In this document: one piece after another, positions 43,816 to 55,011 of the stretch
Numbering within the stretch: position 1 is the first letter of the stretch
How the letters are laid out: every line of letters begins with the position of its first letter
Assembly (NCBI GenBank): GCA_963978895.1
Contig: OZ022238.1
Coordinates: 30,741,103 to 30,805,102, forward strand
From: Erpobdella octoculata
Taxonomy: Eukaryota; Annelida; Clitellata; Hirudinida; Erpobdellidae
Length of the DNA stretch: 64,000 bases
Direction: 5' to 3'
Notes under the pieces: model-generated
The model's input: only the letters and a program-made list of their open reading frames with translations
The model's database searches: none
Told to the model about the DNA's origin: nothing
Translations under genes and position numbers: made by a program

Positions 43816-45137
43816 TCTGAAACTTTTACTTTTTTTTCTCCTATTACACTTGACTATCTTACCTAACTTATTAACTCTATGTCTCATTCCTACTCCTATC
43901 TTTAAAGAGCTTTCTTCTGTTCTTTATCCAATTCTATTTGATTTAATTAATCTCTCTTTATCTACATCTGTGTTTCCCTCTATTCTTAAGTCCTCCTTTA
44001 TCATCCCTACTATTAAAATGCCTCGCTTGATCCTTCTTCTCTATCTAGCTATAGGCCTGTCTCTAACCTATCCTTTATCTCTAAAATTATGGAAAGAGTT
44101 GTGTATGAGCAAATAAGTGCTTATCTAACTGCTTTCTCACTTCTTCCCTCTTCTCAATCTGGCTTCAGACCTGGCCACTCTACTGAAACTGCTCTACTTA
44201 AGCTTCATAATGACCTCATTGTTTCTTCTGACTCTGGCCTCTCTACTCTTCTTCTTTGTCTTGATTTTTCATCTGCATATTATATCTTCTCACTCTCTCA
44301 ATAGTCAAATGTATGCTGATGACTCTTATGTCTATTCTACTTTCTCTAACTCTTCTTTTGAGTCTGTTCTTAATCAAATAACTGCCTGCCTTCAGTTTAT
44401 TATATCCTGGAGTTCTTCTATGTGTCTCAAACTTAATCCTGATAAGTTTGAACTAATCTATTTCAATAAGTCCTCTAAATCTCTAAATCCTCTTCCTTTG
44501 GTTTTGCCACCACCATCTTCTCTTTCCATTTCTCCTTCTCCTTTGATTCAAAGCTTAGTTTTTCTCTTTGACTCCAACTTGTCTCTAACCCCTAAATTAC
44601 ATCGGTTACTAAATCTTGCTACTTCCATATTCGCCGCATTAAGCAGCTTCGTCCACTCCTGGATGACCCTTCTCTACAACTTCTAGTCTCTTCTCTTGTT
44701 CTGTCTTGAATTGATTACTGCAATTCACTATATTATGGTCTTCCTGACACTACCCTTTATCCTCTCTCTAAAGCCTTCAACTCGGCTGCACGCTTAGTTT
44801 CTCGCGCCTCCCACTTCTCTCACATCTCTCCATCTCTTGTTCTTCTCCATTGGCTTATTCTCAGATATAGGGTGATTTTTAAAATCTGTTTAATAATGTA
44901 TACAATAAAAAATTGCCTTTCTCCTCTCTACTTAACTAATTTAATGCATATCTCTCTTAAGTCTGGTCTTCGTTCTTCTTCTCTTAGTCACTTTCGCGTC
45001 TTCACTATTAAGCATTCTTTTGCTAAACATTCTTTCTCATACTTTGGTCCCTATCTCTGGAACTCTCTTCCTTCTTCTCTTACTAACTCTACTTCTCTCA
45101 CAGCTTTTCGGCATGGACTTAAAACACATCTGTTTAA
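43816..45137 (+). pseudogene. L2-type LINE RT remains, left of the piggyBac insertion
   Basis: Plus-strand frames with breaks: SVFPSILKSSFIIPTIK, then ISAYLTAFSLLPSSQSGFRP, ETALLKLHNDL, LLCLDFSSAY, MYADDSYVYSTF (the YADD catalytic box near 44311), and CLKLNPDKFELIYF. Further on are LHWLILRYRVIFKICLIMYT, YFGPYLWNSLPSSLTNSTSL and TAFRHGLKTHLFN. These are L2-clade blocks. The RT core between LDFSSAY and YADD is deleted, and stops are frequent. The last codons meet the TTAA target of the piggyBac-like element at 45134-45137, and the LINE 3' tail follows that element. Confidence 0.85.
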
Positions 45138-46634
45138 CCCGTTTAGGTCCAAAACTTTATTAATTAGATTTCTATTATTTTTTTTTGTTATTTCTAAGTT
45201 ACTTGCTTATGTTTTAACAGATTTATTTTTAATTATTTTTTATTCGAAAGAAAACTTTGAAAATTCACTATGCTCGTTTTTCGAACGGTGGTCGTATAGA
45301 CTACTGAAAACGACAAAATAATTAAACGTCAATTTCTTTTTTTTCTCAACGCAAACAATTATAATATAAATTTTAGGCTATAAACAAAAAAGCTAAAAAC
45401 ACATTTCTGACTTTATCAGTAACACAGTTCAATAAAATCCAAAATTTTAACATTCAATAAATCAGTCAAGCAGTTCATGATAGTCGTTTCAGAACCGAAG
45501 TGTGCGGAAAGCACCAAAACAATTCCGATAAAGTCGTTTGCCGCACTTGGCCCACATGTACAGTGTTTTGCCACAATTTTCCAGCTTGTAGCGACCTACT
45601 GTTTTCACCTTTTCCAGATCGTGACCATGGCCAGTTGCTGAATCTTCCCTATCGTTTTGTTTCTTCAACCGTGCATGAATTCATTTCATCGGTATAAAAC
45701 AACCTAAACAGCCTATATGGGGTTTTTCAAGCAAAGCACCATTGTGGTGTTTCAAACTCATTATATATAGACTATTTTAAAAGTGGCTATTCAAATGACT
45801 CTTTTTGGTCCAAGTGCATTTCAATCGTTTTTGGCGTTTTGGTTGCTGCGGCATTGAACTGACCGTATTTGCGACCTACATTTCTTCACCCAAAGAACCG
45901 ACACAGTCTAATCCCATCCCATCATTAGTATAATCAACTTCTACCTTCCCGGATATATTACCAAGAAAAACATTTCTTCTTCATTTGCTTATTCATTAGT
46001 CACGTGTTATGATGAGCCGGGCGGAAGAATGACAAGTATGTCAACCTCAATGCTATCATCATCATCAAGAATTAGTTCCATAGCTTCTTTCAACGTGAAA
46101 AAACGTTCTGTTTGACGCCTTTCATTTTTAAACTTTACAAACATTTCATTCGAAGAATGAAATTTGCAAAAAACACTATCACAAATTCAACAACTGCACA
46201 TATATAAGCTGAATAAACTAGTTTCGACTCGTTCGCATAAAGTACTCTATACGACCAATGATCGTAGAACGAGCATGACTCATACATGTTCAGATTGTGG
46301 GTTAGTGTAAACACAATAAAATTTAATTAACGTTGCTGTTTACTTTTGAGTACATCCTCTTTCGATATTTCAAACTTTTGTTATGATAACTCTCATGAAA
46401 TTAGCATAATAAATTTTTAAAGTAATATCGGTCGAAAACCTTGAAAATGCTCATATTCTAACCCAGATTAAACTACTTAATACAAATAAAAAAATTATTT
46501 AAAAAATTTTATACAGTGTATTGAAGCTTTCTTAACATAAAAAAAAACTTTTAACAGAAAAAAAAATTACAGCTTAATTTTATGCAACGCCAAAAATAAG
46601 TGTGTTCGTAAAATGTACTATGGTCTAAAACGGG
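45138..46634 (-). mobile_element. piggyBac-like element, copy B (1497 bp, TTAA duplication)
   Basis: The ends are CCCGTTTAGGTCC and, inverted, CCCGTTTTAGACCATCG. Both sides are flanked by TTAA (45134-45137 and 46635-46638). It is the same family as 59756-61250, in inverse orientation. Minus-strand coding remains include the acidic N-terminal block RQTERFFTLKEA and a C-terminal YMWAKCGKRLHRNCFGAF-like Cys/His motif (the 45500-45697 plus frame is its antisense). The catalytic centre of a piggyBac transposase is absent, so it was mobilised in trans. Confidence 0.85.
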
Positions 46635-46715
46635 TTAATAAGTTCATGACCGAGAGCTATTGAACACTGCGGAAATAGCGCTATATAAATACGAATTGAT
46701 TGATTGATACAGCCG
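46635..46715 (+). mobile_element. L2 LINE 3' tail after the piggyBac insertion
   Basis: ATAGCGCTATATAAATACGA followed by ATTGATTGATTGAT is the typical L2 3' end with its short tandem tail. It shares one TTAA with the LINE body ending at 45137, which shows that the piggyBac-like element landed inside a finished LINE copy. Confidence 0.85.
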
Positions 46716-46736
46716 ATGTTTGTTTGTATCTGTGTG

Positions 46737-46935
46737 CAGAGAAGAGAGAGAGAGAGAAGGGGAGAGTTGTTAGCATGCTTGCAATGATGCGATGCCTGCA
46801 CTAGAAAAAGAGAGAGATAGAGAGAGAGGGTGAAGAGGAGAGCGAGAGTATAACTTATTAATTAGTCCTTCTCTCTCTCTCTTGCATGCGATGCATGCAC
46901 GAGAGAACGAGGGAGAAGGAGAGAGAGTGAAAAAT
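46737..46935. repeat. GA-rich simple repeat tract
   Basis: Runs of AGAGAG broken by GCATGC-containing spacers (TGCATGCGATGCATGCACG). The overlapping minus frame (46858-47235) is a by-product of the repeat. Confidence 0.8.
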
Positions 46936-47032
46936 CGTTCGCGGACAAAGTCTCAAACAAACAACTAAGGGACCTAATAAAAACGTTGTAAAATAAACGT
47001 GTTGAAACATGAGCAAAGAGCATAAATTAATT

Positions 47033-47384
47033 AGGGCTGTGTCGGTATATTTTTTTGCCGGTACCGGTATTTCCGGGCCAAAAACCAGTACTACCTGTAC
47101 AATATTGAAAGCCTGAAAATGGCTAGAAATAGTGTTTGAAAGTGCGTTAGTGTTACCGTCCGTGGTCGGTCGGTCAGCTTGTCCGTAATTGAAGTGTAGC
47201 AAGCAATAGGCATACAGGTAAATTACGCTGCCCATCCTGCTGCTGTATGTCTTTCACTCTTTTGTCTTTTATGAGGGATGTGCTGAATGCCAATTGTTCA
47301 ATACCAGTTCCTGCACCCTTCATACTGGCGGAACCGGCATTTGTCGGTATTGCCGAAAACCAGCCGGTATACCGGCACAGCCCA
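47033..47384. mobile_element. hAT-type MITE with CCGGTA-rich ends
   Basis: It starts TAGGGCTGTGTCGGTAT and ends ATACCGGCACAGCCC. Subterminal CCGGTAC and GGTATTTCCGG motifs occur in both orientations. The flanks are not an exact 8-bp duplication, so the last bases may be worn. Confidence 0.7.
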
Positions 47385-47870
47385 GATAATAATGAATTAA
47401 AAATAAAAAAAATCTTAATAATAAAGTTTTGGTCCTAAACCAGTTGAATAAATCTGATATCTGAAATCTAGCAAGGTCTTTAATATTAACATTAAATTTG
47501 CCTAGCTTATTGGATCAACATTTTCTGCACCAGTGTTGACAAACAATGACATGGTCTGAAAATTCACAACATTTATCAGTAGACATTTTCGATCTATGAA
47601 TAATGAATTGAATATCTTTGACAAAAAATAAGTATGAGACCATCTTATGTGATACTTAAACTTATTTTGCTAGTCATTTTTATAATAATAAAAACATAAG
47701 CCTGTTATATGGGTGTGCTAACACATAACAGTCTATAAATTTGAAAATTAAACTATATATGTTAATAAAAATATTCTGATTTCTGCAAATAAAAAGTAAT
47801 CTGTTATCTCATTAAGAATATCATATAAGATTTTCAAATAATATGAAAAAAAGGTCACCAGACTTCATAC

Positions 47871-48001
47871 CTCAGAGCCATTAGTCATCAAAAGCCCTCT
47901 AGAATTAGGTATGAAAACCCTAAGTGCAGGTCTATTTGAAGAAACTGCAACATTACTACCAGATGAGGTTGCCATATTAGTCCCTAATTGCCTCAGATCA
48001 T
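47871..48001 (-). CDS. Internal exon (B) of the MEF2-like gene
   Basis: The acceptor is AACTTGTTTCAG| above 48001 and the donor TCTGAG|GTATGA below 47871, both good matches to consensus. The first two bases complete the codon left by exon A (G|AT), after which 43 codons read DLRQLGTNMATSSGSNVAVS, then SNRPALRVFIPNSRG and LLMTNGSE. The RPALRVFIPNSRG block resembles the RKPDLRV(I/L)… segment of MEF2 proteins that precedes the transactivation region. The exon ends in phase 0. Confidence 0.6.
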
Positions 48002-49400
48002 CTGAAACAAGTTAAAAATAATTTAAGAAATTAAAAACATGCTTTTAAGATAGCTGAAAAAATTCAAATCGATATCGTATCGTAAAAATATTAACCTTGT
48101 TAATAGTAAACAATAGATGTTTGTAGTTACTATGACGATAGAAATTTTTGTCGTCATTGCTTCTTAAATTTATTATTTGCACCTAATATCGGCTTGTAAT
48201 CGTTATCTGCTGTTTCAGAATTGGTGTTGGCGGATTAGTGTTATTTTATTATTGCAAAATGCAGAGAATATGTTTTCAGTTAATATCCATTGATAATTCA
48301 ATTTGTTGTAAACATTTTTGATAAAATAAACCAATACGTAAGTGCATATAGAAACACATAATTCTTTTCAGCTTTTTTGCAGCCAGACGATTGACAATCG
48401 GAATGTATGAGCACTAGGGATGTGCCGGACATAAGCTATCCGGTAAAATTTAAATAAAACTTAATTTTGTATGTGTAGGTAGATCTTTCAGTATATGATT
48501 CTGACGATAAATCAATAACTAACGGTAAAACCTCATTTGAGGTGCGCAAATTAATTCTTAATCCCATGTCACAACTATGACTATTGTGCAACTATTATCA
48601 TAACTATTTTTATTCATTTTAATTTCATCATATTGCATACAACCGATATTGCAACTATTACTGTGAGTACATCTAGGAAACTGGCAGATACAGTATCGAA
48701 CAGATTAATTGAAACAAGATGAAATTTTTTATAAAATCTTTTATTTGTCATTATTAAATTACTTAACCAATCACAAAACACGTGCTACACACTGCACAAT
48801 GCTCACTAGACTGTGTTAAGAAGTAAAAAACTAACAGTGTTACCATTACAAATAATAAGTGAAGCAAAAATAGTATGGTAGAATTAGTAAAAGGTGGAAA
48901 AAATGTTGCAAGCATGTATTATACATTGTTGGATTCAGAATTTTTAGTATTATATGACATCATCGTTAACACACCTGAGAAATTATCGGCGTGACCTTGG
49001 CAGAAGAAAATGTCAAGGTCAAATGAATAAAAATACTGGAAATGAAAATGAAACATATTAGATTAAATTGCGGTGTAAAACATGACTAGGAAGTGAGATT
49101 TTTGATTTAGCCAGTCATTTACACAATATGACCTTGAAAACCCCAAGGTCAAGGTCATCGCATAATTTTTTCATCATTAGTGTTGGAATAGGCAAGACAT
49201 TACTGAAATAATCTCTAGGATCTCTTATTTCACACATTCTTCATGGAAAATATTTAAATCCAAGGTCATTGGATCAATGCTCAAGGTTATACCACATTGA
49301 AGTCGTAAACGATAATTTTTTTTTTATTTAAGGACACAGCACTAATAAAACAGTAATATATAAAAAAAACAGAACACTGAAAAAAAGATGTTGAAAACTT

Positions 49401-51020
49401 TAATACTGATCATTGTGAAAAGTCTAAAATTTCTTCATCAGCAATACCGGATACGTTAAAGTGTTGAGCAGGGTCAAAAATAAAATCAGACCCTGACTCT
49501 ACAACCTCCTCTTCATCTACCCATTCTAAATCTTCATCCCATAGCATGTTGTAGGATTTTCATCTCCACAGTCAGATTCGTTTTCACAATCATTAAGGTC
49601 TGGAATAACCACTTCAACGTTACAACAGTACGTACCGTGACAGTGTCCACATGCTTCAATGCACTTAATGTTCTCAGCCTCAAAACTACTTCCTGATGAA
49701 GCGATCATCCTAGAATAAGCCATGTAGCGCAAAGTATCACAACCATCCAAGGTGCGTAAATTGTGATCAACATTATCAGCAACAAATAGTGTAAAAGAAG
49801 CATTGCAACGTTGAACAGACTGCCAACCATCATATCTATGAACCTAATCAAGCGAGATGCAAAACCCCATATGTGCTAGTTCTTTCGCCAGTTCCGCAGA
49901 GCCATGCTTTCTATGAATTTCAACACCCAGGCCAAACAAAATGGGCATGATGCACGATCTGGATCGTGTAGAATGTATAATTGCTCGAGCAATACCAGCC
50001 TGCTTTCTTTGATTATGAATAAGCTGTCCAAGAAATAATTTCAGAAGTGGGGGAATAACAGCCTCTCCAACAAACTCATTGCGATGAAAATCTGGATAAA
50101 AATCAATTTCTCGCAGTTGTGCAGCAATAAGCCTAGCAGCTTGGCATACAATTCTTTCTGATTTTTCATCATTGCTTTCATCTCTCACATCATACCACTT
50201 ATTACTTAAGATATGGTTAACAAAATTCTTAAAGCATAGTACATTTTTCTGCCTCGAACCTCTGCAAAAAAGATTTGGCCACCATAGCGATCATACAAAT
50301 AGTTTTTGATGGTTTTAGAGCTGTACACGTTACAAATTTTATAACCCCACGAAAGCATCAGAGATCGCAAGTCATCAAGTGTGTACATTTGTTCATTAGC
50401 AATCATCGTCTCCATATGTTCACACAATCGATCAAATGCCATTTAGGCTACTTCGTTAGCAGGTCGACCACGTGGTATTTCACCAACAATTTTTGCTTGA
50501 CCATTCACAAAACGAGCATAACATGCTCTATGATAAACTGCTTCTTCAGCAGGCAGGTCTATGCAACTTTCCAATCTAGCCTTGACCTCCATCGCTCATA
50601 TATCATAACCTTGTGTGAAACGTGCTTCGGTCAACTTATCGCCTATACCAAAAGTTGCAACCTTTTGTTGTTCCCCTCTACACATTGATATAGGTTGTCC
50701 AGAAATAATGCACATTTCTTTCCAATGAAAAGCAAGTTCTGGAGAATGCAATGTTCTTTTGCTAGGGGTAGCATTAGCATTGTCGTGCAATGATGACGGT
50801 GATGCACGTTTAGTGATAGTATTAAGAGCAGTGCGACATGCATTATGAGCAAAATGCTTAGCATTTGAATTAGCATCTATATAGGCCAGAATATCACTTT
50901 TCCCTTTCAATTCACAGCTGTGACATATTTTTCCCAGTCCATCAGCAGTTAAAAAGTGCAATTTGTCTTTTGATCCAGCTTTACTTGAATCACCAATACA
51001 AATTAAACACACAGTGCCTT
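49401..51020 (-). pseudogene. Large invertebrate multicopy transposon-like protein, broken into several frames
   Basis: Minus strand, reading from 51012. A Cys-rich N-terminus (MCLICIGDSS, then KICHSCELKG, then NAKHFAHNACRTAL) is followed by FHWKEMCIISGQPI and VYHRACYARFVNG (50596-51012 and about 50455-50600), and then FDRLCEHMETMIANEQM and DDLRSLMLSWGYKI (50206-50442). The frame at 49844-50188 gives FVGEAVIPPLLKLFLGQLIH, then PILFGLGVEIHRKHGSAEL. That near 49730-49840 gives FTLFVADNVDHNLRTLDGCD. It resembles a family of very large, repetitive uncharacterised proteins known from many invertebrate genomes. I cannot place it in a named superfamily. It may be the coding region of the enclosing hAT-like element or a separate nested element. 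At least three stops or frameshifts are present. Confidence 0.5.
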
Positions 51021-51731
51021 TATATGGCCAAATATAATATACTAATATAATAGTCTAATATACTATGCTGTTCATTAACAATTGCATTTTTTGTTGTAAC
51101 TTCCTCATCACGATCTACAATCATTTCAATCTCTGGATCTGACATTTTATGCTATTTTATAGTATGCTTGTGTGGAATTATTGTTGTATGTTTTGATAAT
51201 GAACAATATTGGATAAATTACAAAACTGATTATGTGTTATACTGAGCTCAATTTATTAAGGAAAAAAGTTAACACAAGTGACTGCTAATCAATAGTTGCC
51301 TAGAAATTATTTTACACCGAAAACACTCGAACTCATTCAATCTAATCTATTTCCTTCAAGCGCTTGATTACTAAATACATATGAAAATAATGAGTATATA
51401 CTTCTCAAATTTGAATGTCATTAAAAACCAACAATTGATCTACTTATTTTGTATACAATTTTAATCAGAAACCCTTGTCGCAACTTAATTACAAGTTCCG
51501 TATGTGAGGAGATTCAGATCAGCCGGTAAACTTATCGCTCACCTGTTGTAGGCTATCAAACTCGCTCCGAAATCTTATTTAAACAAGGTTTTTACAAGCT
51601 GTTAACGGTGGATTCGGATTAAAAACTATATTATCTAACTTTTGAATATCTTAAATCGATTGCAACGTTTTTTCCACCTGTCAGGGGTCGCTCTACCGGA
51701 CCTCCTGACAAGTGTATCTTGCACCCGTCGA

Positions 51732-51758
51732 CCTGTCTAGACTCTCAGTCTAGACAGG
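51732..51758. repeat. Perfect 12-bp hairpin, 3-nt loop
   Basis: CCTGTCTAGACT at 51732-51743 pairs with AGTCTAGACAGG at 51747-51758. It may be a structural feature near the 5' region of the large element. T-rich sequence does not follow it, so it is not a typical terminator. Confidence 0.8.
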
Positions 51759-52401
51759 AACCTAGACATTAATTGGCAGACGTTGTTTTCTTGTTGTTTG
51801 TTGACGTGTTTCCTGAAGCTATATATATAGCGCTTTGAAGCCCGCCAGTACAGTCTAGCTATTTAGTATCAGGCGAAGTCCTGCTCGTTTTTATATTTGA
51901 TTTGCGCTTTATTAAAGTTGTTGTTGTCGTGTTGTTGTGTTGCCTTTTTCTTCCTGGTGTTCACGACATTCCAGCAGGGAAGACTGTGACACCACCTTTC
52001 AAGAGAATTTTTATCCAACGACCCGACTAAAACAAAGTTTTTTAAAAACACACTTTTATATTTTTACTACATACAAAATATGTTTATATTAGCATAGACA
52101 ATAAATAGTTCGACGAAAATATCACAAATAATTATTCAATTAAATTTTGTCCAATCGATCCGAAAATTTGATAGAATGCATTGTTAATCAGTTCGGAGGG
52201 ATGTTTAAATTTTTAAGTCTCTAGCTCATCGGGAAGTTAGTTTAAAATCGATAGCAAATTTTGACTACAGATCAACAGACAGAGGAGTCAAGTTAAGTAA
52301 AAGTGTGTAAAAATATTGTCAAAGCTAGAAATGCAAAAAAATTTTTGCTTCAATTATTCTGTTCGTAGCTAGTTGATGACTCCGATCATTATTCTTTAGA
52401 A

Positions 52402-53730
52402 CAGTGGTTCCCAACCTTTTTTGGGTGGCGACCCCTTTTTATAAAAGCCAAGTGACCCGTGACCCTGATACAATTAAAAAAGGTATTTTTAAGAAATAAT
52501 TAAAAACACCAAAAATAGTTTTTTTAGTATTATTTCTTTTATTTATGTTTGATAATTAATTTAATGCGATGGTTAACATTTGAGTTTTTGTTAACACCAA
52601 TCTTATGTCATCCTCAACATTTAATTAATTTTTTTCTTTTGTTTTAAATGAAGAAGAGTTGAAAATCTACTCTCTCAGAGAAAAGTTGACACAAATGGAA
52701 CTAAAACTTGAAAGGCAAGCATTGTCACATTTGGGTATGAATGATACATACCACACCAGAATTGTGTGAATAATTTTTCATTAAACAAGTTACATGCCTA
52801 GGAATCATTCCACAAATCCAGGAATTCATCTTGTAATTCATCGGGAACGCTGGGAAGCAAAGAATGGCTTTCGTCAATGTAGTTTCTTCTTCTTCCAGCT
52901 CAGGGAAGTAACGCTGGAGTTCATTTTCAAGGGATTTGAGATACTCAGTAATCTCCTCTTTCAAATTTTCATTCATCCGACCTTCAGATTCATCTACCAC
53001 ACTGCAGAGTTTTTCAAACATGGCAATGTTTCAAAGATTTATTTTTCTTCGCCAATTTTGCAGCTTGGATAAAAATGCCCCGAGATTATCATGAAATGCA
53101 ATAAGATCCGTTTCCTTTCCCTGAAATTTCAGGTTAAACCTATTTTGCTGTTCTGATGTACATCTGCTAGATATGGCACTCTTATCAACCAAACTCTGTC
53201 GTTGAAATATACTAAAAGATCATGTTTCCATTGCACTTCTAGGAACAACTTGATTTTTTCTTTCAATTCAAAGACGCGAGTTACATCATTTCCTTTCGAC
53301 AACCAGCGTACTGCAGTGTAGAAAAGAAAAACCTAGTGATCAGAATCCATGTCTTTGCAAAGTTCTTTAACCAGATGGGTGTTAAGAGCTCCTGATTTGA
53401 TGTAATTTACGAGGAGTTGGAAGAATCTTATTGACAACGGCATACCGGTGAACCATGCAGTGTATTCCCCTTTCTTGTGGAGCTAGTTCTTTAACTTTTT
53501 TTTGAAAACCTGATTTTGAACCAAGCATTGATGGTGGACCATCCGTAAAAATCCCACATACGTTTATTGAATGATATAACAAATAATAAATTTAATAATA
53601 ATAACTTATATACAGGTTCCAAAAATACTTTGTCCATAATTTGGTCAATTACTTCAAGAAACCAATTAAAAACTCCTTTATAGTGATTTTTTTTACTATA
53701 TAAGTTGGCGACCCCCCAGATTGGGAACCA
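52402..53730 (-). mobile_element. hAT element of ZBED5/SCAND3 type (nested, degraded)
   Basis: The left end CAGTGGTTCCCAACC followed by GGGTGGCGACCCC is the standard terminus of this hAT group. The right end GGCGACCCCCCAGATTGGGAACCA is its inverse with the last CTG worn. Minus-strand transposase pieces span the element: SINVCGIFTDGPPSMLGSKS (the TDG catalytic-type box, 53500-53580), RGIHCMVHRYA, then KSAISSRCTSEQQNRF, ETDLIAFHDNLGAFLSKLQN and MNENLKEEITEYLKSLENEL (52900-53000). No clear 8-bp duplication. Confidence 0.8.
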
Positions 53731-54161
53731 TTTTAATTTCATTCTTCTTGCAAGCGACTGATATTGCAACTATTACTATGTGTACATCCAGGTAACTGTG
53801 AGATAACTACTACTATTATCAACACCTTTTCATATACTTTCCCACGACAAAATTTTTTTGTGCGACCTTTCGATTAATTAGATTGATGGAAGTTCTGTAT
53901 GAACTGTTAGCCTAGATTCCAGTAGCTTTCCTTGGACGTGTGTGAATACGTGTGTGTATTTTTCTTTATTGCAGTCTCTTGCCAAAAATAATGCTAAAAA
54001 TAAATGTGCCCCTCTTGAAGTACCAATATAAAAAATAAAAACATGTTAACAGTTAATCAGTCAGGATAGTTAGCAAATAATTTAAATGTTACTTTGTATT
54101 TGTACTTTTTGTAGACTTAGTTGCAACTTGTTTCAATCTTTTCTTTTCATATGATCTGTTA

Positions 54162-54727
54162 TCTATATTATAGTAGCCCACGTCACTCACTGATTCTGTC
54201 ACGCTTACGCAATTAGTCGTATTGACGATATCGATGTGCACGTAAGAATTTATTGCATGCAGGCATGTAATAAAAGTTATTATGCAATTGTACCTATATA
54301 CACTCTCAGTCCTAGAGATCAAAAAAGTGGCGCTGCAATCGAAAAATATTATATAATGAGATTTAAAAAAATCTCAGAAGCAAGGACCACTTCTCAACGA
54401 TGGCCGTCAATTCACAAGAAGTGTCGTGTATACTGAAATTCTTTAATAACTAATTATTGCACTCTTTAATTTTCACATCCTTTGAATTTATATGAAATAC
54501 ATTAGTTAATTGAAAATTTAAACACAATAAAAAATTTCATTAAATTTGCTTATATATAAAAAAAATTTATGGTTATCTAATATATTTTTGTTTTTGTTGA
54601 CTATATTTTACAAAATGTATCCAAAGTACATCGTAATTTTAAAACATCCGTCCTTGGGACGGGGCAAAACCACTATAATACATAATGAAATTTTAAAATA
54701 TTCGTCATTTTTGAGGGCTATCTCTAG
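54162..54727 (+). mobile_element. Helitron family 2, copy 2
   Basis: It starts A|TCTATATTATAGTAGCCCACG and matches 16129-16657 almost throughout. The usual 3' end (hairpin GTCCTTGGGAC, CCACTA) is mutated at CTAG, and the copy continues to a second possible end GAGGGCTATCTCTAG|T at 54727, which resembles the end of the 32876-33100 copy. Helitron read-through past a broken terminator is a plausible origin. Confidence 0.75.
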
Positions 54728-55011
54728 TTACTTATTACTTTTAAATTTGAAACTTGAACTTAAAACTTTCAAGTTTCAATCAGCTTTTTCATTTTTATAA
54801 TTGATAATGTTATATGACAACAATCATAGTTCTAACTCTGACATATGGTCAAGTTGTCAACACTCTTCAATCTTCATTGCCATCTAACTCTTCTTTCATG
54901 AACTATTGTAAAACTAAAATTGTAAAATTATCCGGTATCCTGAAGTTTCATTATCCGGATGCTATCCTGTATCCGGTGAAATATAGTATCTGGCACATCC
55001 CTAATGAGCAC

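Larger units (their letters stand above)
48415..55003 (-). mobile_element. 6.6-kb hAT-like element with exact 8-bp target duplication
   Basis: The left end is TAGGGATGTGCCGGACATAAG and the right end, inverted, is TAGGGATGTGCCAGATAC. The duplication ATGAGCAC lies at 48407-48414 and 55004-55011, and fits the hAT preference for T at position 2 and A at position 7. CCGGATA motifs repeat inside both ends. The interior holds broken minus-strand ORFs (49.4-51.1 kb), a ZBED-type hAT (52402-53730) and a Helitron (54162-54727). The size without those two insertions is about 4.7 kb, a normal autonomous hAT length. Confidence 0.85.

Noticed and set aside
46858..47235. 125-codon minus ORF near the GA tract
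   Set aside because: It spans a simple repeat and half of a hAT MITE; no domain and no splice context.
49526..51012. Host gene with exons in the 6.6-kb element
   Set aside because: The breaks between frames are stops or frameshifts without splice consensus, and the protein type is known as multicopy and repetitive.
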